Notes under the pieces: generated by a model | Told to the model about the DNA's origin: nothing | What the model saw: the letters and a program-made list of their open reading frames with translations, nothing else | Database searches by the model: none | Assembly (NCBI RefSeq): GCF_000258765.1 | Contig: NZ_AJLT01000042.1 | Span: forward strand, 1 to 64,000 | Length of the DNA: 64,000 nt | Origin: Gillisia marina | Lineage (GTDB): Bacteria > Bacteroidota > Bacteroidia > Flavobacteriales > Flavobacteriaceae | Direction: 5' to 3' | Shown: one piece after another, positions 54,671 through 64,000 of the stretch | How positions within the stretch are numbered: the stretch's first letter is position 1 | Layout: the number at the start of each line of letters is the position of its first letter | Made by a program: the position numbers and the translations under genes

Positions 54671-55942
54671 TTATCTTTGAATTGTCTGTTTTCTATCTGG
54701 TCCCACTGAAATTACAGAAATTGGAGTTTTTAATTCATTTTCTAAGAATTTTACATATTCCATAAATTCTGAAGGTAGTTCTGAAGCTTCTGTCATTTTT
54801 GTAAGATCTTCTTTCCAGCCTTTAAACTCTGTATAAATAGGAGTTACATTTTCTGGTTCAATATTATACGGCAAATGTTTAATTTCTTCACCTTTATATT
54901 TGTAAGAGGTACATATTTTTAGGGTTTTAAATCCGCTAAGGACATCCCCTTTCATCATAATTAATTGCGTAATCCCATTTATTTGTACAGCATATCTAAG
55001 GGCAACAAGATCTAACCACCCACATCTTCTTGCACGCCCTGTTGTTGCTCCAAATTCATTACCAACTCTTCCCATTCTTTCTCCATCTTCATCGAAAAGT
55101 TCTGTAGGGAAGGGGCCACTTCCAACTCTGGTAGTGTATGCTTTAAAGATTCCAAAAGCATCGCCAATTTTGTTAGGCGCAACACCTAAACCTGTACAAG
55201 CTCCTGCCGCAGTTGTGTTAGAAGAAGTTACAAAAGGATAGGTTCCAAAATCTATATCTAATAAAGAGCCTTGTGCACCTTCAGCTAAAATAGATTTTCC
55301 ATCTTCTTGCGCTGTCTGTAAATATTGCTCACTATCTATAAATTTTAAAGACTTCAGTAATTCTACCGCTTTAAAGAATTCTGTTTCTAATTCAGCTAAA
55401 TCATATTGAACATCCACATTATAGAAACTTATCATAGCTTCATGCTTGTCTGCCAATATTCTGTATTTTTCTTTCCAATTGTCTAACTCCAAATCTCCAA
55501 CACGAATTCCATTTCTTCCGGTTTTGTCCATATAAGTAGGTCCAATCCCTTTAAGTGTAGAACCAATCTTTGCTTTTCCTTTAGAAGCTTCAGAAGCTGC
55601 ATCAAGCAATCTGTGCGTGGGAAGTATTAAATGTGCTTTTCTCGAGATATACAGATTTTTTCTATAATCTGTTTTGAAGGCGTCTAAATTCTCCAATTCT
55701 TTTTTGAAAATCACAGGATCTATAACAACTCCGTTACCAACTAAATTTATGGTGTCCTTGTGAAAAATCCCGGATGGGATGGTATGAAGAACATGTTTTT
55801 GACCATCGAATTCCAACGTATGTCCCGCATTTGGACCTCCTTGAAATCTAGCAATTATGTCATATTTTTTGGTAAATACATCTACAATTTTACCCTTTCC
55901 TTCATCTCCCCATTGTAATCCGAGTAGTAAGTCTACTGCCAT
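54671..55942 (-). CDS. purA: Adenylosuccinate synthetase
   Basis: PurA joins IMP and aspartate with GTP hydrolysis to form adenylosuccinate, the first step towards AMP. The 423-residue protein has [11 protein letters not shown] at 8-18 (catalytic Asp and phosphate loop), [40 protein letters not shown], and [13 protein letters not shown] (IMP and GTP sites). It follows fur, and as printed the fur frame runs 41 bases into purA; with one base fewer at an A8 run the fur stop would fall 6 bases before the purA ATG, the normal arrangement. Start ATG 55942. Confidence 0.96.
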   Translation of the reverse strand: MAVDLLLGLQWGDEGKGKIVDVFTKKYDIIARFQGGPNAGHTLEFDGQKHVLHTIPSGIFHKDTINLVGNGVVIDPVIFKKELENLDAFKTDYRKNLYISRKAHLILPTHRLLDAASEASKGKAKIGSTLKGIGPTYMDKTGRNGIRVGDLELDNWKEKYRILADKHEAMISFYNVDVQYDLAELETEFFKAVELLKSLKFIDSEQYLQTAQEDGKSILAEGAQGSLLDIDFGTYPFVTSSNTTAAGACTGLGVAPNKIGDAFGIFKAYTTRVGSGPFPTELFDEDGERMGRVGNEFGATTGRARRCGWLDLVALRYAVQINGITQLIMMKGDVLSGFKTLKICTSYKYKGEEIKHLPYNIEPENVTPIYTEFKGWKEDLTKMTEASELPSEFMEYVKFLENELKTPISVISVGPDRKQTIQR

Positions 55943-56408
55943 AAATATCTAATTTGTTGATTGTTTTTTTTGTGCCGTAAAAGTATAAAGAATGTTTAGA
56001 AACTTCAATATTAAAAATCTCTTCAATTGTTTGCTTAATACTTTGAATTCTAGGATCGCAAAATTCTATTACCTCTCCTGTGTCGGTTAAGATAATATGA
56101 TCGTGCTGCCTATCGAAATAGGACTTTTCATATTGTGATTGGTTTTGGCCAAATTGATGCCTTCTTACCAAACCACATTCTAAAAGCAATTCTATAGTAT
56201 TATATAAAGTGGCGCGACTTACTCTATATTTCTTATTTTTCATGTTGATATAAAGCGATTCTATATCAAAATGCTCTTCGTTATTATAGATCTCTTGTAA
56301 AATAGCAAAGCGTTCCGGGGTTTTACGGTGCCCTTTTTCCTCCAAATATTTGGTAAACACGTTTTTTACAACTGCTTGATCATTCTTATTTCCGCTTTTC
56401 TTGCTCAT
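55902..56408 (-). CDS. Fur family transcriptional regulator (C-terminal tail probably frameshifted)
   Basis: This metal-responsive repressor of the Fur/PerR superfamily has an N-terminal winged helix ([37 protein letters not shown]) and a C-terminal dimer domain with [18 protein letters not shown] and [10 protein letters not shown]. The metal-sensing ligands seem partial: the CxxC zinc pairs are absent, so it may be a Per-like or one-metal type. The last 20-odd residues ([21 protein letters not shown]) do not look like a Fur end and overlap purA; with seven instead of eight A on the minus strand (T8 at 55964-55971) the protein would end GTKKQSTN at 55949, 152 residues long. Upstream -7 element TACCTTTG (56432-56425). 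Confidence 0.82.
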   Translation of the reverse strand: MSKKSGNKNDQAVVKNVFTKYLEEKGHRKTPERFAILQEIYNNEEHFDIESLYINMKNKKYRVSRATLYNTIELLLECGLVRRHQFGQNQSQYEKSYFDRQHDHIILTDTGEVIEFCDPRIQSIKQTIEEIFNIEVSKHSLYFYGTKKTINKLDIYGSRLTTRITMGR

Positions 56409-56424
56409 AATATTCCTTCGATTA

Positions 56425-56432
56425 CAAAGGTA
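56425..56432 (-). promoter_or_regulatory. Bacteroidota -7 element (TACCTTTG on minus strand) for fur
   Basis: Exact TAnnTTTG match on the minus strand, 17 bases before the fur ATG at 56408 and within the gap after the rel stop at 56438. The fur-purA pair may therefore be transcribed separately from rel. Confidence 0.5.
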
Positions 56433-56437
56433 TTGGT

Positions 56438-58651
56438 TTATTCTCTTGACACCTTATCTATCCCACTTATTTTTTTAAGATGTTCTATTAGTGTATCTAA
56501 GATTGAATTGTTTTTTACAATAACCGTTATATTCCCGGTAAATACTCCATCTGAACTATCAAAATTAATGCTACGCATATTAACATTCATACTTTTTGAA
56601 ATTTCTTGAGTAATCTCACTTACCAATCCTAAATTATCGATCCCAGTTAAATTGATAATTGCCTTGAAATCTTGTTGTGAGGAATCTATCCATTTCGCCT
56701 GAATAATCCTATATGCATAATTACTTTGAAACTGAATAGCATTGGGACAATCCTTTTTATGAACCTTTATACCTTCACTAACAGTAATGAAACCAAAAAC
56801 GCGATCTCCAGGAATTGGATTGCAACAATTTGCTAATTTATAATCTAATACCTCTTCTTCCTTTCCGAATACTAGTTGGTCGTACTTAGAAGTGATTTCT
56901 TCCTTATTAAGATCTTCTGCGATCTTAGGTGTTCTGATCTTATTCTTAATATAACTTACAAAAGCATTGCTTCTGGATGCTGTAAATTCTTTTAAACTCT
57001 TATTGTCTATTTTTCCAATTCCTACCCTATAAAAAAGATCGAGACTGGTTTTTAATTTGAAGTAGATCACCAACTCATTGATCATACTTTCATTAAAACT
57101 CAATTTTTGAGCTTTTAACTTCCTTGCTAAAACAGCTTTTCCTTCTTCTGCAAGCTCTTTTTTCTCTTCTCTTAAAGAAGATTTTATTTTAGATCTTGCT
57201 CTGGCTGTACTGGCATAATCTAACCAGTTGATGTTAGGCTTCGCACTGTCTGATGTGATGATTTCTATCTGATCTCCACTTTTTAGCTCATGACTAAGCG
57301 GCACCAACTTATTATTTACCTTGGCACCACGGGTATGCAATCCAATTGCGGTATGAATGCTGAAGGCAAAGTCTAAGGGAGTAGCACCTTTTGGTAATGA
57401 TTTTAGATCTCCTTGTGGAGTAAACACAAATATTTCTTTTGCGTATAAATTCAGTTTGAATTGCTCTACAAAATCTACTGCGTTGGCTTCAGAATTTTCT
57501 AAGGCTTCCTGTAGTCTATTCAACCATTCTTCCATGGTCTTTTCTTCCTGTTCAGCACCTTGCTTGTATTTATAATGAGCAGCATAACCTTTTTCGGCTA
57601 TTTCATTCATTCGCTCACTTCGTATTTGCACTTCAACCCATCTTCCTTTTGGTCCCATTACGGTGATATGTAATGCTTCATATCCGGTAGATTTCGGAGA
57701 AGAGATCCAATCTCTTAATCTTATGGGATTAGGTCTAAAGTGATCGGTTACGATTGAATATATTTTCCAAGCCAAGAATTTTTCATTTGCCACGTCACCT
57801 TTGTAGATAATACGAACCGCAAACTTATCGAAGACCTCATCAAAAGTGATATTTTGAGTCTTTATTTTTCTCCAGATAGAATAGATAGACTTCGGTCTCC
57901 CTTTAATGGTGTAATCCAAATGTTCTTGATCCAGAGAATCTTTAATAACCTTAGTAAAATCTTCTATATATGCATCTTGTTCCTGCTTACTTTCACGTAT
58001 TTTTCGCAGGATATCATTGTAAACTTCCGGCTCGGTATATTTTAAACTCAGATCTTCGAGTTCGGTTTTAATACTGTAAAGTCCAATTCTATGAGCTAAT
58101 GGCGCATAAATATAAAGGGTTTCTGACGCTATTTTAACCTGCTTATCTGGTTTCATCGCATCCATAGTTTGCATATTATGCAACCTGTCTGCAATTTTTA
58201 TAATGATTACCCTTACATCGTCGTTCAGAGTAAGCAACATTTTTCTGAAATTTTCTGCTTGCAGAGAAACGTCTTTATCCTGCTGTTGCTGTAAATGCGA
58301 GATCTTGGTAAGTCCGTCCACAATTAAGGCAACAGTTTTACCAAACATTTTCTCAATTTCATCTATTGTATAGGTGGTGTCTTCTACAACGTCATGCAAT
58401 AGTGCAGCGGCAATAGAAGTTGCATCCAAACCAATTTCTGAAGCAACAATTTTTGCAACGGCGATGGGATGAAAAATATAGGCCTCACCAGATTTTCTGC
58501 GCTGATTTTTATGCGCTTCTACGGAAGTATCAAAAGCCAACCTAATTAAGTTCTTGTCTTCTTTAGATAGGGATCTGTAACTTATGCGTAACAATTCTTT
58601 GTACTGGCGCGCAATTTCCTTATTTTCTTTAACTACTGCAGCTTCTGTCAT
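56438..58651 (-). CDS. rel: Bifunctional (p)ppGpp synthetase/hydrolase (RelA/SpoT family)
   Basis: The 737-residue stringent-response enzyme has an intact hydrolase domain with [12 protein letters not shown] (His86-Asp87 and Glu90-Asp91) and a synthetase domain with [12 protein letters not shown] and [22 protein letters not shown]. It continues with a TGS domain ([21 protein letters not shown]), the helical/zinc-finger-type region ([15 protein letters not shown]), and a C-terminal ACT domain. Both activities should therefore work, as expected of the single Rel enzyme in Bacteroidota. The start is ATG at 58651. It lies 42 bases before the STE24-like gene and 30 before fur on the same strand; these are probably separate units. 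Confidence 0.95.
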   Translation of the reverse strand: MTEAAVVKENKEIARQYKELLRISYRSLSKEDKNLIRLAFDTSVEAHKNQRRKSGEAYIFHPIAVAKIVASEIGLDATSIAAALLHDVVEDTTYTIDEIEKMFGKTVALIVDGLTKISHLQQQQDKDVSLQAENFRKMLLTLNDDVRVIIIKIADRLHNMQTMDAMKPDKQVKIASETLYIYAPLAHRIGLYSIKTELEDLSLKYTEPEVYNDILRKIRESKQEQDAYIEDFTKVIKDSLDQEHLDYTIKGRPKSIYSIWRKIKTQNITFDEVFDKFAVRIIYKGDVANEKFLAWKIYSIVTDHFRPNPIRLRDWISSPKSTGYEALHITVMGPKGRWVEVQIRSERMNEIAEKGYAAHYKYKQGAEQEEKTMEEWLNRLQEALENSEANAVDFVEQFKLNLYAKEIFVFTPQGDLKSLPKGATPLDFAFSIHTAIGLHTRGAKVNNKLVPLSHELKSGDQIEIITSDSAKPNINWLDYASTARARSKIKSSLREEKKELAEEGKAVLARKLKAQKLSFNESMINELVIYFKLKTSLDLFYRVGIGKIDNKSLKEFTASRSNAFVSYIKNKIRTPKIAEDLNKEEITSKYDQLVFGKEEEVLDYKLANCCNPIPGDRVFGFITVSEGIKVHKKDCPNAIQFQSNYAYRIIQAKWIDSSQQDFKAIINLTGIDNLGLVSEITQEISKSMNVNMRSINFDSSDGVFTGNITVIVKNNSILDTLIEHLKKISGIDKVSRE

Positions 58652-58693
58652 AACTTAAAAATACGATTAACATTATAAAGAAACAACTACAAA

Positions 58694-59925
58694 CTAAGAG
58701 CTTAAATTTTTAATTCGCTGTAATAATGTAGGGTGCGAATAATGCATAAAAACATAAGCTTTGTGTGGGGTCAAGTTGCTTAAACTAGATTTGGATAATT
58801 TTTTTAAACTTGAAATTAATGATGCTGAATTATATGTATTTTTAGCAAAATCATCTGCCTGATATTCAAATTTTCGGGATAAATAATTCATGATTAATCC
58901 AGTGATTTCTGAAATTGGACTATATAAAATTCCGAATGCGATTAAACCAATATGAAAACTCGGATTTTCTACACCTAAAGCTTGAGATAATAGCGCATTG
59001 CCAACAAATAAGGATAATACCCATAAAGTTAATCCCGTAGTTACTATTGAGGCTAAAAGATTAACAATGATATGCTTCTTTTTATAGTGACCTACTTCGT
59101 GTGCCAAGACACTTACGATCTCTTCTTCGCTTAGGTCGTTAACCAAAGTATCATAAAGTGTGATCCTTTTTTCCTTCCCAAATCCTGAGAAATAGGCATT
59201 TGCTTTTGTACTTCGTTTAGAGCCATCTATGATAAAAATATTATCTAATTGAAACCCTACCTTATTGGCATAAGCTTCAATTTTAGACCGAAGTGATCCA
59301 TCTTCTAGTGGGGATTGTTTATTGAAAAGCGGCACTATTAGCTTTGCATAAAACATATTAGTGAATACTATAAAAACAGTAACCACAATCCAAGAATACC
59401 ACCAAAAATCTGTTGAGGTTAATTGATAGAACCAAACAATAAGCGCAAGAATTCCACCTCCAAGGATGATCATTAAGCCCCAAGATTTTAATTTATCCAT
59501 TACAAACAACTTCTTGGTTGTTTTATTAAATCCGTATTTCTCTTCTATTACAAAGGTACTGTAATACGAAAATGGAAGCGTGAGAATATCGCTTGCAAAC
59601 ATGATAAATCCAAAGAAAATTAAGGCTTTATATATTGGATTGGCAGTAATACCACTAGCAATTCCATCTACATAGCAAAGCCATCGAAAAGCAGAAAACC
59701 CAATAAAATGAATAGCGAGAAAACAGAAGAAACGACTCCGAACCTATAAACTTCTTTTTTATAATTCTGAGATTTACGGTATTCGGCATCATCATATACA
59801 TCTTCCAATTCTTTTGGAACAGGATCGTTAAACCGACTTGCATTCAAAGAATCTACAATCTTATCGATTATAAAATCTATTAAAATGATGGCAACAATTA
59901 TATAAAATAAGGTTTCAGCACTCAC
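58694..59925 (-). pseudogene. M48-family (STE24/HtpX-like) membrane protease, frameshifted
   Basis: The GTG at 59925 opens a first membrane helix (LFYIIVAIILIDFII) and the segment FNDPVPKELEDVYDDAEYRKSQNY, another helix, then FDGFA and a break at about 59671-59677 where one base is missing. The second frame gives YVDGIASGITANPIYKALIF, then LPFSYYSTFVIEEKYGFNKTT, the zinc site VSVLAHEVGHYKKKH (HExxH), and a C-terminal E in FEYQADDFAKNTYN. One added base (GCxTATGTA) restores a 410-residue STE24-type protease, which degrades membrane proteins in the inner membrane. The catalytic domain is intact. Confidence 0.88.
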
Positions 59926-60023
59926 GTAGGATTGGATTTTACAACTTTGGGATTAATATAGGTTTTATATTCTGTAAGTTTTCAATATTTGTTCCAAATG
60001 CTATTTTTGGCAGTCGAAAAGTA

Positions 60024-60830
60024 TCATTTAAAGCCTCGTTGACGTTTGGCTTCAAAAATTAAAATTCCGGCTGCCACAGATACGTTCATACTATCTATTT
60101 CTCCACTCATAGGGATAATGATATTTTGAGTTGAATTAACTATCCATTCTTGGCTTAAGCCGGTAGCTTCGGTCCCCACCACTATTGCCGAAGAATTAGT
60201 GAAATCTATTTCGGAATAAGTTTTTGAAGCCTGCAATGCAGCAGCATAAATAGAAATATTTTTCTCTCTCAGAAAACTGATTATTTCTGAAGTAGTTCCA
60301 ACTGCGATGTTATTGGTAAAAACACAACCCACACTGGATCTAATAATATTAGGATTAAAAAGATCGGTTTTTGGGTTTGCGATAATCACCGCATCTACAT
60401 TCGCCGCATCTGCCGTTCTGAGTAAAGCGCCAATATTCCCGGGTTTTTCAGGAGCTTCGGCTATTAAAATCAAGGGTTTCTCAGAGTTTATCCTTAATGA
60501 CGCTAATGTTAATTCTTTAGATCTAAAAAGTGCCATTACACCTTCGGTGCTGCCTCGATATGCCATTTTTTCGTAGAGCTCTTTGGAGAATTCAGTAATC
60601 GCCGGATTGCTTTTGGCCAACGAGCTAAGTTGCTTCAAACCTTCAGCAGGAAATAAAGAATCACAGAAAAAAAGTTCCTCACAAGCATAATCTCCCTTAA
60701 AAGCAAGCTGAATTTCTCGAATACCTTCCACTAGAAAAACCCCTTCTTTTTTTCGGTTTCTAGATTTCTCCTGAAGCTGAAGAAGTCTTTTTACAACTGG
60801 ATTTTGTGCGCTGGATATTTGTTTGATCAT
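60024..60830 (-). CDS. RNA 2'-O-methyltransferase, TrmH/SpoU family
   Basis: This 268-residue SPOUT methyltransferase uses S-adenosylmethionine to methylate a ribose in rRNA or tRNA. Family blocks: N-terminal substrate-binding RNRKKEGVFLVEGIREI, then PEKPGNIGALLRTADAANVD, VGTEATGLSQEW and IPMSGEIDSMNVSVAAGIL, the knot that binds the cofactor. The target nucleotide is unknown; the L30e-like N-terminal part fits 23S rRNA-directed enzymes (inference). It is alone, with a terminator of the upstream amidohydrolase unit in front of its start. Confidence 0.92.
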   Translation of the reverse strand: MIKQISSAQNPVVKRLLQLQEKSRNRKKEGVFLVEGIREIQLAFKGDYACEELFFCDSLFPAEGLKQLSSLAKSNPAITEFSKELYEKMAYRGSTEGVMALFRSKELTLASLRINSEKPLILIAEAPEKPGNIGALLRTADAANVDAVIIANPKTDLFNPNIIRSSVGCVFTNNIAVGTTSEIISFLREKNISIYAAALQASKTYSEIDFTNSSAIVVGTEATGLSQEWIVNSTQNIIIPMSGEIDSMNVSVAAGILIFEAKRQRGFK

Positions 60831-60862
60831 GTTGTAAAAATAGACACTTATTGAGAGTTACA

Positions 60863-60899
60863 AATAAAAAACCTCTGATAATTTCAGAGGTTTTTTATT
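60863..60899 (-). terminator. Terminator after the amidohydrolase genes
   Basis: AATAAAAAACCTCTGA and TCAGAGGTTTTTTATT form a perfect 16-pair stem with loop TAATT. On the minus strand it lies 119 bases after the end of the amidohydrolase unit and ahead of the methyltransferase gene. Confidence 0.82.
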
Positions 60900-60921
60900 C
60901 AATTTGAATTTAATTAATTCG

Positions 60922-60992
60922 TCGTCATGCTGAACTTGTTTCAGCATCCCAGTATTTCATGAGAAGACCCTGAAACAAGTTCAGGGTGACGG
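60922..60992. repeat. Inverted pair of hairpin repeats with compensating stem changes
   Basis: Two hairpins, ATGCTGAA-CTTGT-TTCAGCAT at 60927-60947 and ACCCTGAA-ACAAG-TTCAGGGT at 60967-60987, are inverted copies of one another with shared flanks (GTCGTC and GTGACGG). They differ in stem pairs, but every difference is matched on the other arm. They belong with 5217-5237 and 15265-15285. Confidence 0.8.
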
Positions 60993-61017
60993 AATCTATA
61001 AACTATTAACATAATTA

Positions 61018-62331
61018 TCACTCCTTCTGATTCTCATACTTATCAGAATATCTGTGATATAATTCAGTTTGATGACTTTCTAAACTCAATTCCCGACCTT
61101 GGATAAATGCTTTCGTTAATTTATTGGTTCGCATATCTAAGGCATCGCCTTCACTAATAAAAAGGGTAGCATCCTTTCCTTTTTCCAAAGTTCCTAATCT
61201 ATCATCTATCCCTAATATCTTGGCATTGTTCAAGGTGATTAATTTCAAAGCTTGTTCTTTATCCATTCCACTTGCTGCAACAGTTCCAGCATAAAAAGGC
61301 AAGTTTCGTGTATTTGCTCGTTCCATTTGTCCGCTGCTTTCCAAACCTACTAAAATACCTTTATCTGTAAGTAACTTGGCAAGTTTGTAGTTATAATCGT
61401 AATCCTCATCATCTTGATTTGGGGTAGAATGTGGGCGAGGAGATAAAATAGCAATGTTTTCAGCTTTAATTAAATCTGCAACTTTTACAGCATCGTAACC
61501 TCCAACAATAACCATATCCTTTAAATTCTGGTCTTTTTTAAACTGAATCGCATCTACAATTTCACGTTCTCCATCTACGTGCACAAAAACCTTTTTTCCA
61601 TTATTGAAAATAGCATCCATAGATTTGAAGGGTAAATTCTCTTGTTTTTGATCTCCCGCTACATACGCTCTGGAATTATTAAAAAATTGAGTTAGCTTTA
61701 AAACCTCTTCGGCATATTTTTCATTTGGTTTCAAACCTCTTTCTTCTCCTAACCACCATCTTCCGCGTTTAAAACTATTTGGCCAGTTAATATGAAGCCC
61801 TGCATCTTTTTTAATTGAAGCATCTTCCCAGTTCCAGGCATCAAACTGAACTACAGATGAAGTTCCGGAGATGGTTCCACCTCTTGGAACTATCTGGCCA
61901 ATTAAAACACCATTCGGGCGCATGCTTTCTACAATCTGACTTTCAGCATTATAGGCCACCAAACTTCTAATATGTGGCAACATTTCACCTATTTCATCTT
62001 CATCGTCTGTAGGTCTTAGCGAAGCTATTTCAACTAAACCAAGCGTTGTATTGGGAGCAATAAAGCCCGGATATACATGTTTCCCTTCAGCATTTATAAT
62101 AGTCCCGCGGTATTGCATTTTGGTGGTAGAAGCATCTAAAACCTGGGTTAAAATTCCGTTTTCAAAAATTATCAGGCTATTTTCTATGATCTCTCCATTC
62201 CCAATATGTGCAGTTGCACCCACAATAGTTACTGCCTCAGTTTGAGCAGAGGTTGGGCTTTGCTGTGCGTATAAGGAACTTGTTAATATTAAAATTCCCA
62301 GTAAGAGTGTTATTTTTAATCTTTTCATCAT
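61018..62331 (-). CDS. Exported amidohydrolase-family protein lacking the metal HxH motif
   Basis: This 437-residue protein has a signal peptide (LKITLLLGILILTSSLYAQ) and the amidohydrolase TIM-barrel pattern of imidazolonepropionase-like proteins, for example VTIVGATAHIGNGEIIENSLIIFENG and LGIDDRLGTLEKGKDATLFI. Where active members have GFIDxHxHxG, this one reads YPGFIAPNTTLGLVE, without either His; the later VGLESSGQME lacks the usual Asp too. The metal site is thus missing and the protein is probably a non-catalytic partner of its upstream neighbour. Start ATG at 62331 (a TTG two codons earlier is possible). Confidence 0.82.
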   Translation of the reverse strand: MMKRLKITLLLGILILTSSLYAQQSPTSAQTEAVTIVGATAHIGNGEIIENSLIIFENGILTQVLDASTTKMQYRGTIINAEGKHVYPGFIAPNTTLGLVEIASLRPTDDEDEIGEMLPHIRSLVAYNAESQIVESMRPNGVLIGQIVPRGGTISGTSSVVQFDAWNWEDASIKKDAGLHINWPNSFKRGRWWLGEERGLKPNEKYAEEVLKLTQFFNNSRAYVAGDQKQENLPFKSMDAIFNNGKKVFVHVDGEREIVDAIQFKKDQNLKDMVIVGGYDAVKVADLIKAENIAILSPRPHSTPNQDDEDYDYNYKLAKLLTDKGILVGLESSGQMERANTRNLPFYAGTVAASGMDKEQALKLITLNNAKILGIDDRLGTLEKGKDATLFISEGDALDMRTNKLTKAFIQGRELSLESHQTELYHRYSDKYENQKE

Positions 62332-62339
62332 TTTCAATA

Positions 62340-64000
62340 TTAATAAGTTACCAAAGTGTCACAGTGCATTTTTTGATCTTCTTTCTTCGTAGCAGGCTGT
62401 GTTTTTGCTCCACCATTCTTTGCGCTTAACATTTGCCCGGTTAGCATATTCTTCTGTTGAGCGATTTCATTTCGCAATACTTTATCTTTTTCAAGATCAA
62501 AATAGACAGCACCTTCAATAAGGGTTTTTTCAGCTTTGCTATAAATAGAAAGTGGATTTCCAGACCATAGCACAACATCACCATCTTTCCCGGTTTCGAT
62601 ACTTCCAACTCGATGATCTAAATGCAATAATTTCGCCGGATTTAGCGTAACGAATTTCCAAGCTTCTTCTTCAGAAATCCCTCCATATTTTACACTTTTT
62701 GCCGCTTCCTGATTCAATCTTCTGCTCATTTCTCCATCATCACTATTAATTGCAACTGTAAGACCTGCATTATGCATTATGGCAGCATTGTAAGGGATCG
62801 CATCCTTCACTTCGTATTTGTAAGCCCACCAATCTGAAAATGTAGATGCTCCGGCACCGTGCTCTTTCATTTTATCGGCAACTTTGTAACCTTCTAAAAT
62901 ATGGGTGAACGTATTGATTCTAAAATCAAAGGCTTCAGCAACTTTCATAAGCATATTGATCTCACTTTGAATATAAGAGTGACTACTTACAAAACGGTTG
63001 CCATTCAAAATTTCAACTATGGTTTCCATTTCTATATCTTTCCTGTAGTTACCGGTTTTCTTAGCGGCTTCATAATCTCTAGCCTGACTAAAATAATCTG
63101 TAAAGACTTGTTCTACACCCATTCTGGTTTGTGGAAATCTACTTTTACTATCCCAATTGGATTGTTTTACATTTTCCCCAAGCGCGAACTTTATAAATTT
63201 AGGAGAATCGGGAAAAATCATCTCTTTCGCATTAGATCCCCATTTTAATTTCATGATTGCAGAACGCCCTCCAATTGGATTTGCTGAGCCATGTAATAAT
63301 TGAATGGAAGTAACACCACCTGCAAGATTTCTATAAATATTAATATCTGTAGGGTCTATAACATCTTCCATGGTAACTTCTGCTGAAGAATTTTGCCCCG
63401 CTTCATTAATAGCCGAGGCTCCAATATGGGAATGTTCATCTATAATTCCCGTGGTTAAATGTTTCCCCGAAGCATCGATAACTTTCGCCTTTCCGGCACT
63501 AAGATTTGTACCAACTTCAGCAATTTTTCCATCTCTAATTAAAACATCTGTCTTCTCAAGAATTCCTTTTTCGGTATTCGTCCAAACCGTTGCGTTTTTA
63601 AATAAAATAGCTTCTTGTTTGGGAAGTTCTTTAAAACCGTATGCCATATTTGGATAGGTGAGTGGCACAATAGGAAGGAGTGTTTCTTCTTTATTTTCTT
63701 CTTTTTTCTTAGGCTCTTCTAGTTTTTCTGCAGCCTTGGTAGCAGAAAAAGTAGTTTCTTGACCATTGCTTAAAATAGCTCGACCACTTATTTTATTAGT
63801 GTTTTCTCCAACTTTTGCAATTAACCTCGTGTATTCTGTCTTGGTAGAATCTGGCGAGGATAATAATACCTGCATCCAAGTATCTGTATAAGATAACTTA
63901 GATTTAATCTTCTGGTCGCCCAATTTTACTTCGGCTTTAGGAGTATTTGGCTTTCCTGTAATTTCAAGATCATAGTTCTTTCCATCTACCGCCAATGTGT
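62340..64000 (-). CDS. Exported amidohydrolase, N-terminus outside the window
   Basis: The frame stays open to the window end, so the start is not seen. The visible 550 residues have a beta-rich N-terminal domain (LEITGKPNTPKAEVKLGD), a Lys/Glu linker, then the catalytic barrel. LTTGIIDEHSHIGASA carries the HxH metal site, FTHILEGYKVADKM supplies a third His, and VAINSDDGEMSRRL the final Asp. It precedes the non-catalytic amidohydrolase by 8 bases, so they form a pair. The total length is probably near 1000 residues by comparison with relatives (recollection). Substrate unknown; export is inferred from the neighbour. Confidence 0.82.
   Translation of the reverse strand, partial: TLAVDGKNYDLEITGKPNTPKAEVKLGDQKIKSKLSYTDTWMQVLLSSPDSTKTEYTRLIAKVGENTNKISGRAILSNGQETTFSATKAAEKLEEPKKKEENKEETLLPIVPLTYPNMAYGFKELPKQEAILFKNATVWTNTEKGILEKTDVLIRDGKIAEVGTNLSAGKAKVIDASGKHLTTGIIDEHSHIGASAINEAGQNSSAEVTMEDVIDPTDINIYRNLAGGVTSIQLLHGSANPIGGRSAIMKLKWGSNAKEMIFPDSPKFIKFALGENVKQSNWDSKSRFPQTRMGVEQVFTDYFSQARDYEAAKKTGNYRKDIEMETIVEILNGNRFVSSHSYIQSEINMLMKVAEAFDFRINTFTHILEGYKVADKMKEHGAGASTFSDWWAYKYEVKDAIPYNAAIMHNAGLTVAINSDDGEMSRRLNQEAAKSVKYGGISEEEAWKFVTLNPAKLLHLDHRVGSIETGKDGDVVLWSGNPLSIYSKAEKTLIEGAVYFDLEKDKVLRNEIAQQKNMLTGQMLSAKNGGAKTQPATKKEDQKMHCDTLVTY

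Overview
The window is an AT-rich stretch of chromosome from a member of the Bacteroidota, almost certainly a marine-type Flavobacteriaceae (Gramella/Zunongwangia-like; genus is inference). The signs are a T9SS type-B (gliding-motility) C-terminal sorting domain, DUF5606, a five-fold DUF349 protein, an OstA-like LPS-transport protein, the gene order pabB-tilS-dsbD, promoters with the Bacteroidota -7 element TAnnTTTG, and starts without Shine-Dalgarno sequences. Coding density is high and nearly all genes are core housekeeping. I see no tRNA, rRNA, CRISPR array, prophage or transposase.

Layout. 1-5.5 kb: end of an NhaC antiporter, deoC (frameshifted), a Cys/Met PLP enzyme divergent from an Lrp regulator, lpd, then a 0.5 kb gene-free stretch of palindromic repeats with a 35-codon basic protein. 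5.5-13.2 kb: aldose epimerase, DEAD-box helicase, FMN reductase and pabB (both frameshifted), tilS, dsbD. 13.3-20.1 kb: secreted S15-type hydrolase, DUF885 lipoprotein, esterase (frameshifted), DUF2254 membrane protein, Hsp20. 20.1-31 kb: surface protein, uvrB, T9SS-secreted protein, ABC exporter, unknown protein, NdpA-like nucleoid protein, pRiA4b-like protein, ctaA (two frameshifts). 31-40.3 kb: cca, tsaC and an LPS/surface-glycan cluster (three GT4, Kdo-kinase-like protein, CDP-glycerol-transferase-like protein, GT9) plus dapD. 40.3-43 kb: ruvX, def, DUF5606, mazG. 43-52.7 kb, all minus strand: OstA-like (two frameshifts), class III aminotransferase, TPR protein, two tandem DUF368 proteins, aroE, DUF349. 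52.9-54.6 kb: two exported ferritin-like proteins. 54.6-64 kb: purA, fur, rel, STE24-type protease (frameshifted), a TrmH-like methyltransferase and two exported amidohydrolases.

How the genes work together. Envelope themes dominate: glycosyltransferases, Kdo-kinase-like protein, OstA-like protein and DUF368 undecaprenyl-phosphate flippase candidates all serve LPS or wall precursor supply. Chorismate metabolism appears twice (pabB, aroE), and RNA maturation several times (tilS, cca, tsaC, TrmH-like).

The main thing a reader must know is that at least eight genes are broken by single-base indels, ten in total, and fur probably carries an eleventh. Most are one extra base in an A/T run of 7-9. 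Each can be repaired to a family-typical full-length protein by one base (or two, for ctaA and the OstA-like gene). The simplest reading is residual sequencing error; the alternative is a strain with many slippage mutations. The most biological non-coding signal is a set of intergenic hairpins whose stems vary by compensating base changes. I did not find a convincing undescribed system; the best candidates for a second look are listed in the findings.
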